Source: a bacterium (lineage in GTDB: Bacteria > Patescibacteriota > Minisyncoccia > Moranbacterales > UBA2206). From it: 49,845 nt of DNA. Positions 14,990 through 23,434 of this stretch are shown piece by piece; the first letter of the stretch is position 1, and the number at the start of each line of letters is the position of its first letter. The position numbers and the translations under genes were made by a program. The DNA lies in assembly GCA_021777675.1 (NCBI GenBank), contig JAJYDG010000003.1:1-49845 (forward strand). Reading direction: 5' to 3'. A model generated the notes under the pieces. The model had not been told where the DNA came from, searched no databases, and was given only the letters and a program-made list of their open reading frames with translations.

Positions 14990-16135
14990 ATGAAAATCGC
15001 TATTTTCACTAACAATTATTTGCCCAATCCATATGGCGTTGCGGTTTCCGTGGAAACATTCCGGGAAGAATTGGAAAAGCGCGGTCATACTGTCTATATT
15101 TTTGCCCCCGAATGGAAAGGCTATGAGGATAAGAATCCTAATATTTTTCGTTATCCGTCAATTGATATTAAATTTAAATTTCGTTTTCCGTTGCCATTAC
15201 CATATTCATGGCGAATAAGTAAGATTCTAAAAAATCTCGAGATTGACATTATTCACGCTCAACATCCCAATCTTTTGGGTTTGACTGCGAAACATTGGTC
15301 TGGGAAAAAGAAAATCCCGCTAGTTTTCACGTGGCATACGCTCTATAATCATTATACTAATTTTGTTCCTTTTTTGCCAAAAAAATGGTTGGAAAAAAAG
15401 GTTGTCGCGCAAGCCGTGAAATATGCCAATCAAGCGAATGCGGTAATTGCTCCGACAGATTCGATTATTGCCATGCTTAGAAAGTGGGGCGTGAAACAAC
15501 AGATTTTTTCTATTGCGACTGGAATTAAAGAAACGGATTTTTCCGGCGTGAATGGAAAAGCAGTTCGCCAAAAATATCAAATAACTGATGATGAAATTGT
15601 TTTGCTTTTGATTTCGCGATTAACAGAAGAGAAAAATATTGAATTTGTTTTTCGCGCGTTAAAAGATATTTTGGCGCGGAATAAAAAAATTAAATTTTTA
15701 GTGGCAGGTAACGGCTATTTATTGCCAAAATTGAAAAATTTTTGCGAAGAAAATTCAATTTCTAAACAGGTTATTTTTTCCGGATTGATTTCTCGTTTAG
15801 AAATTAAAAATTATTATGCTTGCGCTGATATTTTTGTTTATGCTTCAAAATCGGAAACTCAAGGAATTATTCCTCTGGAGGCGATGTATTCCAAGCTGCC
15901 GATAGTGGCTATTTTCTCCACGGGAATCAGCAGTCTTATGCTTGATAGAGGCAATGGTTTTTTGGTACGCGATAATGAAGATGATTTTGCGCAAGCGGTT
16001 ATGAAATTAGTTGAAGATAAAAAAATGCGTGAAAAGTTTGGCGAGGTATCGGGAAAAATCGCACGCGAGAATTTTACGAGTGAAGTTTGCGCGGAAAAAA
16101 TGCTCGAGGTGTATGAAAAATGTTTGAAACATTAA
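14990..16135 (+). CDS. GT4-family glycosyltransferase (diacylglycerol glucosyltransferase-like)
   Basis: The 381-residue protein has the GT-B fold. The N-terminal half starts MKIAIFTNNYLPNPYGVAVS, with the GV segment that contacts the acceptor, and HAQHPNLLGL and TWHTLYNHYTNFVP resemble the acceptor site of diacylglycerol and phosphatidylinositol glycosyltransferases. The C-terminal half has VLLLISRLTEEKNIEFVFRA (nucleotide-sugar site, about 203-222) and SKSETQGIIPLEAM (about 285-298), the E-x7-E motif of GT4 enzymes. It likely transfers a sugar from a UDP donor to a membrane lipid; galU at 45731 would supply UDP-glucose. It is coupled to the upstream hydrolase gene and converges with recG, leaving 43 bases between them. 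Confidence 0.9.
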   Translation: MKIAIFTNNYLPNPYGVAVSVETFREELEKRGHTVYIFAPEWKGYEDKNPNIFRYPSIDIKFKFRFPLPLPYSWRISKILKNLEIDIIHAQHPNLLGLTAKHWSGKKKIPLVFTWHTLYNHYTNFVPFLPKKWLEKKVVAQAVKYANQANAVIAPTDSIIAMLRKWGVKQQIFSIATGIKETDFSGVNGKAVRQKYQITDDEIVLLLISRLTEEKNIEFVFRALKDILARNKKIKFLVAGNGYLLPKLKNFCEENSISKQVIFSGLISRLEIKNYYACADIFVYASKSETQGIIPLEAMYSKLPIVAIFSTGISSLMLDRGNGFLVRDNEDDFAQAVMKLVEDKKMREKFGEVSGKIARENFTSEVCAEKMLEVYEKCLKH

Positions 16136-16178
16136 TTGTCGATGATTATACCTTTTTTAAAAAATGTTTATTAGCAAT

Positions 16179-18263
16179 TTATTCCAAATGCACATTCTTT
16201 GCGAATTTTTCCAAGGCTTTGGCGAGAAGCGGATATTTTTTTAGCTTGAAATCATTTTTTAAAATATTTTGGGCTTCTGTACGGGCGATTTTGATTAGTT
16301 TTAGGTTATTGAGATTTTCCATCGCGATGTCGGAAAGTCCTGATTGCGCCTTGCCCAAAAGTTGTCCCGGTCCACGCAAATTAAGATCTTCTTTTGCCAA
16401 TTCAAATCCATCCATGCTTTTTTCCAGTATCCTCAAGCGTTTTAATGAAACACTGTTTGTTGATTCGGTAAAAATAAAGCAATATGATTGATGTTCTCCG
16501 CGTCCAACGCGTCCGCGAAATTGATGAAGCTGGGAGAGCCCGAAACGATCGGCATTTTCAATAAGCATAATTGTGGCATTGGGAATGTCGATTCCAACTT
16601 CGATTACCGAGGTGGAAACCATTATTTGCGTTTTTTGTTCTTTGAATTCTCGCATCGCGACTTCTTTTTCCGTAGCTTTTAATTTTCCATGCAAAAGCCC
16701 GATTTTATAGCCAGGGAAAAGAGCGATCAATTTTTTATATTCCTCTGTTGCCGCTTTAATTTCGATTAATTTTTCCGATTCGTTTACCAGTGGAAAAATA
16801 ACAAAAACTTGGCGTCCGGCATCGATTTCCAAATGCATAAAATTATAGATCTGTTCTCGTTGGGATGGCAATATGATTTTAGTGATAATTGCCTTTCTGT
16901 TTTTAGGCATTTCATCGAGAACTGAGATGTCCAAACTGCCGAAAAAGGCGATTGCCAATGTGCGTGGAATCGGCGTGGCGGTCATTGTCAATAAGTGTGG
17001 AATATTTTTAGCATCTCCGTCTTTCAGACTATTGGCTTCTTGCAAGAGAGTAGCTCTTTGCTCTACACCAAAACGATGTTGCTCGTCGATAATTACAAGG
17101 GATAAGTTTTTAAACTTTATATTTTTTTGAATAATGGCATGCGTGCCAATGAGCAGATCAATTTCTCCGGAATGAATTTTTTCTAACATGGTTTTTCTAT
17201 CAATATTTTGGGAATTGATAATTTTATATGATCCGGTGAACAACGCGATATTGAAATTATTATTTTTAAATAATTCGCAAAAGCCGGAAAAATGTTGTTT
17301 GGCTAAAATTTCGGTTGGAGCAAGAATGGCCACTTGATGTTTTTTGGAAATTATTTCAAGCGCTGAAGCGGCCGCGACTATAGTTTTTCCCGATCCGACA
17401 TCGCCATTAAGCAAGCGATTCATCGGGCTGTTTTTTTTCAGATCGAACAATATTTCTTTTATTGCTCTGTGTTGGGCGCCGGTAAGCTGAAAGGGTAAAT
17501 TGTTGATAAAATTTTCTATTAAATTTTTGTCAGGCGCAAAGCTTTCAGCTTGCTTGGTTTTGCGATCATTTTTAATTTGTAGAGATTTAAGTTGCAACAA
17601 AAACATTTCACGAAAAGCGAAAGTTTTTTTGGCAATCAACAATTTTTCCGCGTTTTCGGGAAAATGAAGCTGTCTTAATGCGGAAAAAAAAGAATAAAGA
17701 TGTAATTTTTTACGCAATTCTATTGGCAGATAATCGGGAATTTGTTTTCCCGCTTCGAGCATATTTTTCATTTGCCAGCGAATCCATTTGGAAGTTATGC
17801 CTGGTGTTTCTGAATAAATTGGCACTAATCTGCCTGTATTGGTTTCTTCGCGCGAACTTTTTTCCCATGCGGGAGAGGATATTGTAAAATATTTTCCTTT
17901 TAATTCTAATTTTCCGGAAAGCCGAACGGAAGAATCTTTTGGCAAGTTCTCAATGATAAACGGTTGATTAAACCATGTAGCTTTTAGCAATGTGCCGTTT
18001 TCATCTTCGCAAATTATTTCTGCAATAGTTAATTTGCGCTTGAAAATGCGATTCAATTTTGCGCTATTCACCTTAACGCAAACGGTTACGACTTTGCCAA
18101 TATACTGTTCGGATAACGGAACAATTTTGGAAAAATCATCATAACGAAAAGGAAGATAAGTTAAAAAATCTTGAACGGTAAAAAGGCCGAGCTTTTCCAG
18201 CGCTTTAGCATATTTTGGCGTAATTCCGGGATTTTTCTTGAGAAAATTATTTGGTGAAAGCAT
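16179..18263 (-). CDS. recG: ATP-dependent DNA helicase RecG
   Basis: The 694-residue protein is a full RecG, which remodels stalled forks and Holliday junctions. The N-terminal wedge/OB domain (about 20-150) includes FTVQDFLTYLPFRYDD and VVTVCVKVNSAKL. The SF2 motor has Walker A in NGDVGSGKTIVAAA, motif II IIDEQHRFGVEQRA, motif III TMTATPIPRTLA, and in the second RecA lobe VIEVGIDIPNA and QLHQFRGRVGRGEHQSYC. The C-terminal part with FELAKEDLNLRGPGQLLGKAQSG is diagnostic for RecG rather than PriA or Mfd. The start at 18263 is supported by family alignment. The gene lies 42 bases downstream of tRNA-Arg on the same strand and may be read through from its promoter. Confidence 0.97.
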   Translation of the reverse strand: MLSPNNFLKKNPGITPKYAKALEKLGLFTVQDFLTYLPFRYDDFSKIVPLSEQYIGKVVTVCVKVNSAKLNRIFKRKLTIAEIICEDENGTLLKATWFNQPFIIENLPKDSSVRLSGKLELKGKYFTISSPAWEKSSREETNTGRLVPIYSETPGITSKWIRWQMKNMLEAGKQIPDYLPIELRKKLHLYSFFSALRQLHFPENAEKLLIAKKTFAFREMFLLQLKSLQIKNDRKTKQAESFAPDKNLIENFINNLPFQLTGAQHRAIKEILFDLKKNSPMNRLLNGDVGSGKTIVAAASALEIISKKHQVAILAPTEILAKQHFSGFCELFKNNNFNIALFTGSYKIINSQNIDRKTMLEKIHSGEIDLLIGTHAIIQKNIKFKNLSLVIIDEQHRFGVEQRATLLQEANSLKDGDAKNIPHLLTMTATPIPRTLAIAFFGSLDISVLDEMPKNRKAIITKIILPSQREQIYNFMHLEIDAGRQVFVIFPLVNESEKLIEIKAATEEYKKLIALFPGYKIGLLHGKLKATEKEVAMREFKEQKTQIMVSTSVIEVGIDIPNATIMLIENADRFGLSQLHQFRGRVGRGEHQSYCFIFTESTNSVSLKRLRILEKSMDGFELAKEDLNLRGPGQLLGKAQSGLSDIAMENLNNLKLIKIARTEAQNILKNDFKLKKYPLLAKALEKFAKNVHLE

Positions 18264-18305
18264 CTAAGCTCAGTTATCTTGCAATCTTGTTTTGGTATAA
18301 AATTG

Positions 18306-18378
18306 TGTCCTCGGCAGGAATCGAACCTGCGACCTTCTGGACCGCAACCAGACGCTCTATCCACTGAGCTACGAAGAC
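18306..18378 (-). tRNA. tRNA-Arg (anticodon GCG)
   Basis: On the minus strand the 73-base cloverleaf is complete: acceptor GTCTTCG/CGAGGAC (one G-T pair) with discriminator A, D-arm GCTC/GAGC, anticodon stem TCTGG/CCAGA with loop TTGCGGT (anticodon GCG), variable loop AGGTC and T-arm GCAGG-TTCGAAT-CCTGC. CCA is not encoded. Most bacteria decode CGU/CGC with an ACG anticodon converted to inosine by TadA; here position 34 is a plain G. Confidence 0.95.
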
Positions 18379-18391
18379 GGATAACCTATCT

Positions 18392-18420
18392 TTTTTAGCA
18401 TAGAGAGAATAAAAAAGCAA
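18392..18420 (-). promoter_or_regulatory. Promoter for tRNA-Arg (and possibly recG)
   Basis: Read on the minus strand: TTGCTT (18415-18420), a 17-base spacer ending in TGC, and TAAAAA (18392-18397). The start would lie a few bases before the tRNA 5' end at 18378. Confidence 0.5.
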
Positions 18421-18443
18421 TACTGATAATGTGTTAGTATATT

Positions 18444-18980
18444 TTATATGCCGATAAATCTTTCCAATGCTTCTGCGAAATTATAATCTTGTTTTTTTTC
18501 CGGAATGTGTTTGATTAGAATATTGCGAATTGCAACCGGATCTTGATCATTAATGGGGATATGAACAAATGGTGAGATATAACTTTTGGTGTGAAAGCTA
18601 ATTATTTTTTTATATTCCGGATCGTAAAAAATCCAAAATGAACGCATATTATCAAAATCATAGAATTCTTTTCCGGCAATTATTCCCTCGGGAATAATTC
18701 TAAAATCCAAATTGAGCGGTGTTTTTTGCATATCTAAATAGGCAACAATTCCAATAAGAATAAACACTAAGGCCATCAGCGGGCTATTGGTAAAAGAAGC
18801 ATAGCCTATGATTATTGAAAGTAATAATAACATATATGCAAGGCGTTTTTTATTTTTTTCGAGCATTTCAAATTCCGGAGCATTCCAATGCATAATAGTA
18901 TCAGGCTGATGTTTTTTCGGATTGCCATTTAATTCCTGTGGCGTTATTTCTTTGATTGATTTTTCACTTTTGATGTACAT
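18444..18980 (-). CDS. Two-helix membrane protein with a PH-like C-terminal domain, unknown function
   Basis: The 178-residue protein has a polar N-terminus of about 45 residues, containing an HWNAPEFEMLEKNKKR stretch of a type seen in small CPR membrane proteins. Two close membrane segments follow (LAYMLLLLSIIIGYASF and LMALVFILIGIVAYLDM, about 48-85), then a soluble beta-rich part (RIIPEGIIAGKEFYDFDNMRSFWIFY ... KIISFHTKSYISPFVHIPI). The last part resembles bacterial PH-like domains of the DUF5673/YcxB type, by eye only. The C-terminus is in the cytoplasm if the loops follow the positive-inside rule. The gene diverges from the histidine kinase gene and has its own promoter. No function can be named. 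Confidence 0.75.
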   Translation of the reverse strand: MYIKSEKSIKEITPQELNGNPKKHQPDTIMHWNAPEFEMLEKNKKRLAYMLLLLSIIIGYASFTNSPLMALVFILIGIVAYLDMQKTPLNLDFRIIPEGIIAGKEFYDFDNMRSFWIFYDPEYKKIISFHTKSYISPFVHIPINDQDPVAIRNILIKHIPEKKQDYNFAEALERFIGI

Positions 18981-19019
18981 TGCAAAATGATAAAAATTTA
19001 TGGGCTATTTTATGATTTT

Positions 19020-19048
19020 ATTTTAGCATAAAATCTTTATTTGAACAA
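19020..19048 (-). promoter_or_regulatory. Promoter for the minus-strand membrane protein
   Basis: On the minus strand TTGTTC (19043-19048), a 17-base spacer ending in TGC, and TAAAAT (19020-19025). The start would be near 19013, about 33 bases before the ATG at 18980. It is divergent from the kinase promoter. Confidence 0.55.
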
Positions 19049-19068
19049 AAGCCAAAATATTATTTTTG

Positions 19069-19077
19069 TGCTATAAT
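19069..19077 (+). promoter_or_regulatory. Extended -10 promoter for the histidine kinase operon
   Basis: TGC is followed directly by a consensus TATAAT (19072-19077). The predicted start is about 12 bases before the ATG at 19096, leaving a very short purine-rich leader (AAAAAGAAAAAAAAG). No convincing -35 is present, as is common for extended -10 promoters. Confidence 0.6.
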
Positions 19078-19095
19078 AAAAAAAAGAAAAAAAAG

Positions 19096-20046
19096 ATGAA
19101 AATTATCAATGATTTAAATTTAAAAAAACAGGCGCATGATTTGGGCGTAAAGGTTTGGCAAACACCTGGTTTTATGTTTATTATGCTTGGCGTGATTGCT
19201 GTGGTGATTATGACTGCCACCTTTTTTATTTCTCAAAATTATGATAGTCCCGAGCTGGTTGTCTTAGCGGAAAGCAGTGTGGTAATAATTGTTTTGGCGG
19301 TGGGAAATTCAGTAATAAGCTTGATTGAGCAGATGTTGAAATTAAATCGCATGAAAAGCGAATTTGTATCAGTAGCTTCTCATCAATTGCGTACGCCACT
19401 TTCCGCGATCAGGTGGGAGACGGAGCTTTTGCTTTCAAAACATCGCAAATCCGTTAGCGCAAAACAGCAAAAAAGTATTGAAAATATAAATACCTTAAGC
19501 ATCAGAATGACGCACTTGGTCAATGATCTCTTAGATGTTGCTCGGATAGATCAAGATAAATTGATTATCAAAAAAAAGGCGATGGATATTTCCCTGCCGA
19601 TTAGTGAAGTAATTGCAGAAAATAAACAATTGGCAAAAAACAAGCACATAGAAATTATTTTTGATGGGAAGAAAAAAATGCCGTTTGTTTTTGCCGATCC
19701 GGAAAAAGTACAAATGGTAATTGAAAATTTATTTAATAACGCAATCAAATATACGATTGATTACGGAAAAATTGAAATAAAATTGAGTAAAAATGACAAT
19801 GTGCTTGTTTGTGCTGTTAAAGATAGCGGAATTGGCATACCAAGAGAACAACACGGGAGAATTTTTGAGAAATTTTTCCGCAGTGACAATGTTGCCAAAT
19901 ATCAAACTGAAGGGACCGGGCTGGGTTTATATATCGCTAAAAATATTATAGAGCAAATGGGTGGAAAAATTTGGTTTGAATCGGTGGAAAATTCAGGTTC
20001 TATTTTCAGTTTCTCAATTCCCATAGCTGAAAAAAATCAAGCATAA
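19096..20046 (+). CDS. Membrane sensor histidine kinase
   Basis: I start the protein at the ATG at 19096 (316 residues). A TTG at 19066 also in frame would add ten residues encoded by the promoter itself. Two N-terminal membrane segments (FMFIMLGVIAVVIMTATFFI and LVVLAESSVVIIVLAVGNSVI) are separated by only about 15 residues, so there is almost no external sensor. HisKA follows with SVASHQLRTPLSAIRWETEL (phospho-acceptor His), then the ATPase domain: N-box NLFNNAIKYTI, G1 DSGIGIP, F-box FEKFFR and G2 GTGLGLYIAKNII. No HAMP or PAS domain is visible. The response regulator starts 22 bases downstream and the pilus ATPase directly after that, so control of pilus genes or activity is likely (inference). 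Confidence 0.94.
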   Translation: MKIINDLNLKKQAHDLGVKVWQTPGFMFIMLGVIAVVIMTATFFISQNYDSPELVVLAESSVVIIVLAVGNSVISLIEQMLKLNRMKSEFVSVASHQLRTPLSAIRWETELLLSKHRKSVSAKQQKSIENINTLSIRMTHLVNDLLDVARIDQDKLIIKKKAMDISLPISEVIAENKQLAKNKHIEIIFDGKKKMPFVFADPEKVQMVIENLFNNAIKYTIDYGKIEIKLSKNDNVLVCAVKDSGIGIPREQHGRIFEKFFRSDNVAKYQTEGTGLGLYIAKNIIEQMGGKIWFESVENSGSIFSFSIPIAEKNQA

Positions 20047-20068
20047 ATAATTTTTTTAATTTAATATT

Positions 20069-20434
20069 ATGACTAAAATATTAGTAGTCGAAGATGAACA
20101 AATTCTACATAAAGCGCTGGAGGAATTTTTGGTAGATGAAAAATTTGAAGTATTTGGTGCTTATGATGGTGAGGAAGCGATAAAATTAATAAAAACAAAA
20201 AAACCGGATTTAATTCTTTTGGATATTGTTTTGCCGAAAAAAAATGGTTATGAGGTTTTGGATGCGATTAAAAGTGATGATGAAACAAAAAAAATACCGG
20301 TAATTTTATTAACCAATTTAGAAAGCATGGAAGACATACAAAAGGCTTTTGATAAAGGCGCAACTACTTATTTGGTAAAAGCGAATTATCGCCTGGAAGA
20401 TATAGTCAAAAAAATAAAAGAAACATTGAAATAA
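20069..20434 (+). CDS. Single-domain response regulator (CheY-like)
   Basis: At 121 residues it is a receiver domain only. The acidic pocket is in LVVEDEQ (E8, D9), the phospho-acceptor is D52 in LILLDIVLP, the conserved Thr is in ILLTN (T82) and the Lys in YLVKANY (K104). There is no DNA-binding output domain, so it must act through protein contacts. The stop is one base before the ATG of pilB, which suggests translational coupling and that the target is the pilus motor or its assembly (inference). Confidence 0.95.
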   Translation: MTKILVVEDEQILHKALEEFLVDEKFEVFGAYDGEEAIKLIKTKKPDLILLDIVLPKKNGYEVLDAIKSDDETKKIPVILLTNLESMEDIQKAFDKGATTYLVKANYRLEDIVKKIKETLK

Positions 20435-20435
20435 A

Positions 20436-22181
20436 ATGCGCATAAGCAATGAACAATTAAAAAATTTCATAGAAGATTCAGGGTTGCTCGATAAAAATGA
20501 TCTTGAGAAAGTTTTCGAGGAAACGCAAGCGAAAGAGGGTAATTTAGGCGATGCTCTTTTGGCGAAAAAAATGATTAGCGAGGTGCAACTGCGAAAACTT
20601 TTTGCCTATATTTTGGGTGTTCCATTTGTTGATTTGCAAAAAGAAACAATTGCTACTGATGTTTTGCAATTAGTTCCCGAGCCTATTGCTAAAAAATATA
20701 AAATTGTAGCTTTCGAAAAAAACGGAACGGAATTGAAAATAGCAATGCTCAATCCGGATGATATCCAAACAATTGATTTTATTCGTAAAAAAACCGGATT
20801 GCGAGTTGTCATATGTATAACTTCGGAAGAAAGCATTGAGGCCATATTAAAACAGTACGGGAAAAGTTTAAAGGCGGAATTTGGCGATATGATCGAAAAA
20901 AATTCTTCTGAAATTGAAAATTCTTCAGGCGATCAAGATCTGGAAAAAATTGCCAGTGATTTACCGATTATTCGCATCGTTGATACACTTATAAAACATG
21001 CGATTATTCAAGGCGCTTCCGATATTCACATTGAACCGGACGAAAAAGAGGTTCGTGTGCGTTATCGAATTGATGGAATTTTGCATGAGGCAATGGTTCT
21101 TCCAAGACAAGTCAAGGAAGGAATTACGGCAAGAATAAAAGTTCTGTCAAATTTAAAATTAGACGAGCATAGAATTCCGCAAGACGGTCGTTTTAAAATT
21201 GAAAAGGACGGATTGAAAATTTCTTTTCGTGTAAGCATTTTACCGATCTTTGACGGTGAAAAAATTGTAATGCGACTTCTTGACGAATCAGCCAAGGGTC
21301 TGACACTGGAATCGATGGGTCTTGCCGGCAAAGCTTTGGAGGCATTGCATCGCGAAATTAAAAAACCCAATGGAATGATTTTAGTAACCGGGCCGACCGG
21401 AAGCGGAAAAACAACAACATTATATACAGTGATGGATATTCTAAACACTGCTGATGTCAATATCAGCACAGTTGAAGATCCGGTGGAATATCGTATGTCC
21501 AGAGTTAACCAAACTCAAATTTATCCCAAAGTCGGATTAACTTTTGCAGCCGGATTGCGAGCACTTTTGCGTCAGGATCCGGATATAATTATGGTAGGAG
21601 AAATTCGAGATAATGAAACGATGGAAATGGCGATCCAAGCGGCAATGACCGGACATCTTGTTCTTTCAACATTACATACTAACAGTGCTGCCGGAGCATT
21701 GCCACGATTGTTGGATATGGGAGCCGAGCCGTTTTTAGTCGCTTCAACGGCAAATGTTATTATCGCCCAACGATTAGTTCGTAAGGTCTGCCATGATTGC
21801 GCAGTAAAATATAAATTAAGTAAAAAAGAAATAGAAACGCTTGGAAGAAATTATAATTTAGCTGAGATATTGGAACATATTAAAAAAAGCGCTATTTTAG
21901 GCAAACAATTAAAACCAAAAGACAGTTGGGAAGATATTGAACTATTAAAAGCCACGGGTTGTGAACAGTGTAGTGATGGCTATCGTGGCAGAGTCGGGAT
22001 TTATGAAGTTTTGGAAATAACTGAAGATGTCCGTCAATTGATTTCCCAAAAGGCTTCTGCTCATGAATTGGAGGAGAGAGCAAAAATGAACGGAATGCTT
22101 ACTATGGTAGAAGACGGTTTTTTGAAATGTATCCAAAACATGACAACCTTAGAGGAAATTTTACGAGTAACAAAAGAATGA
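20436..22181 (+). CDS. pilB: Type IV pilus assembly/type II secretion ATPase PilB (GspE family)
   Basis: The 581-residue protein has the N-terminal MshEN/GspE-N domain (about 1-140, with LGDALLAKKMISEVQLRKLF and VPFVDLQ) and the secretion ATPase domain. ASDIHIEPDEKEVRVRYRIDG opens the latter, the Walker A is GPTGSGKTTT (about 318-327), the Asp box is EDPVEYRM, the Walker B is DPDIIMVGEIRDNETM, and the His box is AAMTGHLVLSTLHTN. The zinc-binding pairs CHDC (about 452) and CEQC (about 509) are typical of PilB/GspE and absent from the retraction ATPase PilT. It drives pilus or pseudopilus extension from the cytoplasmic side. It sits between the response regulator and pilC. No pilT is in the window. 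Confidence 0.96.
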   Translation: MRISNEQLKNFIEDSGLLDKNDLEKVFEETQAKEGNLGDALLAKKMISEVQLRKLFAYILGVPFVDLQKETIATDVLQLVPEPIAKKYKIVAFEKNGTELKIAMLNPDDIQTIDFIRKKTGLRVVICITSEESIEAILKQYGKSLKAEFGDMIEKNSSEIENSSGDQDLEKIASDLPIIRIVDTLIKHAIIQGASDIHIEPDEKEVRVRYRIDGILHEAMVLPRQVKEGITARIKVLSNLKLDEHRIPQDGRFKIEKDGLKISFRVSILPIFDGEKIVMRLLDESAKGLTLESMGLAGKALEALHREIKKPNGMILVTGPTGSGKTTTLYTVMDILNTADVNISTVEDPVEYRMSRVNQTQIYPKVGLTFAAGLRALLRQDPDIIMVGEIRDNETMEMAIQAAMTGHLVLSTLHTNSAAGALPRLLDMGAEPFLVASTANVIIAQRLVRKVCHDCAVKYKLSKKEIETLGRNYNLAEILEHIKKSAILGKQLKPKDSWEDIELLKATGCEQCSDGYRGRVGIYEVLEITEDVRQLISQKASAHELEERAKMNGMLTMVEDGFLKCIQNMTTLEEILRVTKE

Positions 22182-22195
22182 TTTAATATTTTTTT

Positions 22196-23416
22196 ATGAA
22201 AGTATTTTATAGCGCGAAAAATTATAGCGGAGAAACCAAGGCAGGAGAAGCGGATGTGAAAAATGAAAGAGAATTGGCAATGCAATTGCGTGCCGATGGG
22301 TTTACGCTTACTTCCTTTAAGGAGTTGAAAGAAGAAGAAAAAAAATCAATAACTATAAAATTTCTCGATCGTTTTTATGGCATTTCATTGAAAGATAAAC
22401 TAATGTTTACTCGTAACTTAAGCGTGATGATTTCTTCCGGATTACCCATATCGCGTTCGATAAAAAATATTTCAGACCAAACCCAAAATAAAAAATTTAA
22501 AAAAATTTTAACTAGTATATTTAATGACATTCAAGCGGGAACAACTTTTGCTGATGGGCTGGCAAAATATCCGGCTGTTTTCGATGATTTGTTTGTTAAT
22601 ATGGTCAGAGTGGGAGAGGGTAGCGGAAATTTGGAAGAAATTTTGCAAATTCTGGCTATTCAATTGGAAAAAGAGCATGATTTGGCAGGCAAAGTAAAGG
22701 GAGCATTAATATATCCGGCAGTAATTATTGTGGCAATGGTGGCAATTGCCATTTTAATGCTTACATATATATTACCAAAAATGATGGGTGTTTTTCAAGA
22801 TATGAATGTGGAGCTTCCCGCTTCAACCAAATTTTTAATTTTACTTAGCAATCTTTTGCGCGAGCATGCAATTTATTTATTGGTAACTCTAATTTTTGGT
22901 GGAATTTTTCTTAAATTTTTTCTGACAACAAAAATGGGAAAAAAAACACTGGCTTTCTTTTTGATTAATATTCCCGTAATTAACAATTTGGTAATTAAAA
23001 ATAATTGCGCCAGATTTGCAAGAATTTATAGTTCGCTTTTACGCAGTGGCGTTCCGGTAATAAGCGCACTCAAAATTATCTCCAATACCTTGACTAATTA
23101 TTATTATCAAGATGCTTTTAAGGAAAGTATCGAGGAAGTGCAAAAGGGGATTAATCTCAGCCAAGTAATTGAAAAAAAATCAAAGATTTTCCCACTGCTT
23201 ATGGTGCAAATGATTCAGGTTGGCGAGGAAACGGGAAAAACAGAAGCGGTGCTTTTGAAATTGGCAGAATTCTATGAAGACGAAATAAGTCAAATTTCTA
23301 AAAATATGTCATCAATCATTGAACCGGTCTTGATGATTTTTATTGGTGGCGCGGTGGGTTTTTTTGCAATTTCCATGCTTCAACCGATGTATAGCATAAT
23401 GGATAATATTAAATAA
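22196..23416 (+). CDS. pilC: Type IV pilus inner-membrane platform protein PilC (GspF family)
   Basis: The 406-residue protein has the two T2SF repeats: residues about 65-190 with KLMFTRNLSVMISSGLPISR and GNLEEILQILAIQLEKEHDL, and about 265-395 with NCARFARIYSSLLRSGVPVI and GEETGKTEAVLLKLAEFYEDE. Three membrane segments are visible (VIIVAMVAIAILMLTYIL, LLVTLIFGGIFLKFFL and VLMIFIGGAVGFFAISML). It forms the membrane platform moved by PilB. The N-terminal 60 residues (YSAKNYSGETKAGEADVKNE) are the usual GspF N-terminal domain. Spacing to pilB is 14 bases. Confidence 0.96.
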   Translation: MKVFYSAKNYSGETKAGEADVKNERELAMQLRADGFTLTSFKELKEEEKKSITIKFLDRFYGISLKDKLMFTRNLSVMISSGLPISRSIKNISDQTQNKKFKKILTSIFNDIQAGTTFADGLAKYPAVFDDLFVNMVRVGEGSGNLEEILQILAIQLEKEHDLAGKVKGALIYPAVIIVAMVAIAILMLTYILPKMMGVFQDMNVELPASTKFLILLSNLLREHAIYLLVTLIFGGIFLKFFLTTKMGKKTLAFFLINIPVINNLVIKNNCARFARIYSSLLRSGVPVISALKIISNTLTNYYYQDAFKESIEEVQKGINLSQVIEKKSKIFPLLMVQMIQVGEETGKTEAVLLKLAEFYEDEISQISKNMSSIIEPVLMIFIGGAVGFFAISMLQPMYSIMDNIK

Positions 23417-23434
23417 GCTTAAGATAAAAAATAA

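Noticed and set aside
18161..18364. Minus-strand frame overlapping tRNA-Arg and the recG start
   Set aside because: It is translated from tRNA sequence; the tRNA fold is complete.
19066..19095. TTG start adding ten residues to the histidine kinase
   Set aside because: The stretch contains the promoter -10 box and encodes a lysine run; the ATG at 19096 fits.
21062..21469. 135-residue minus-strand frame within pilB
   Set aside because: It mirrors the conserved pilB coding strand, lacks its own promoter and has no recognisable domain.
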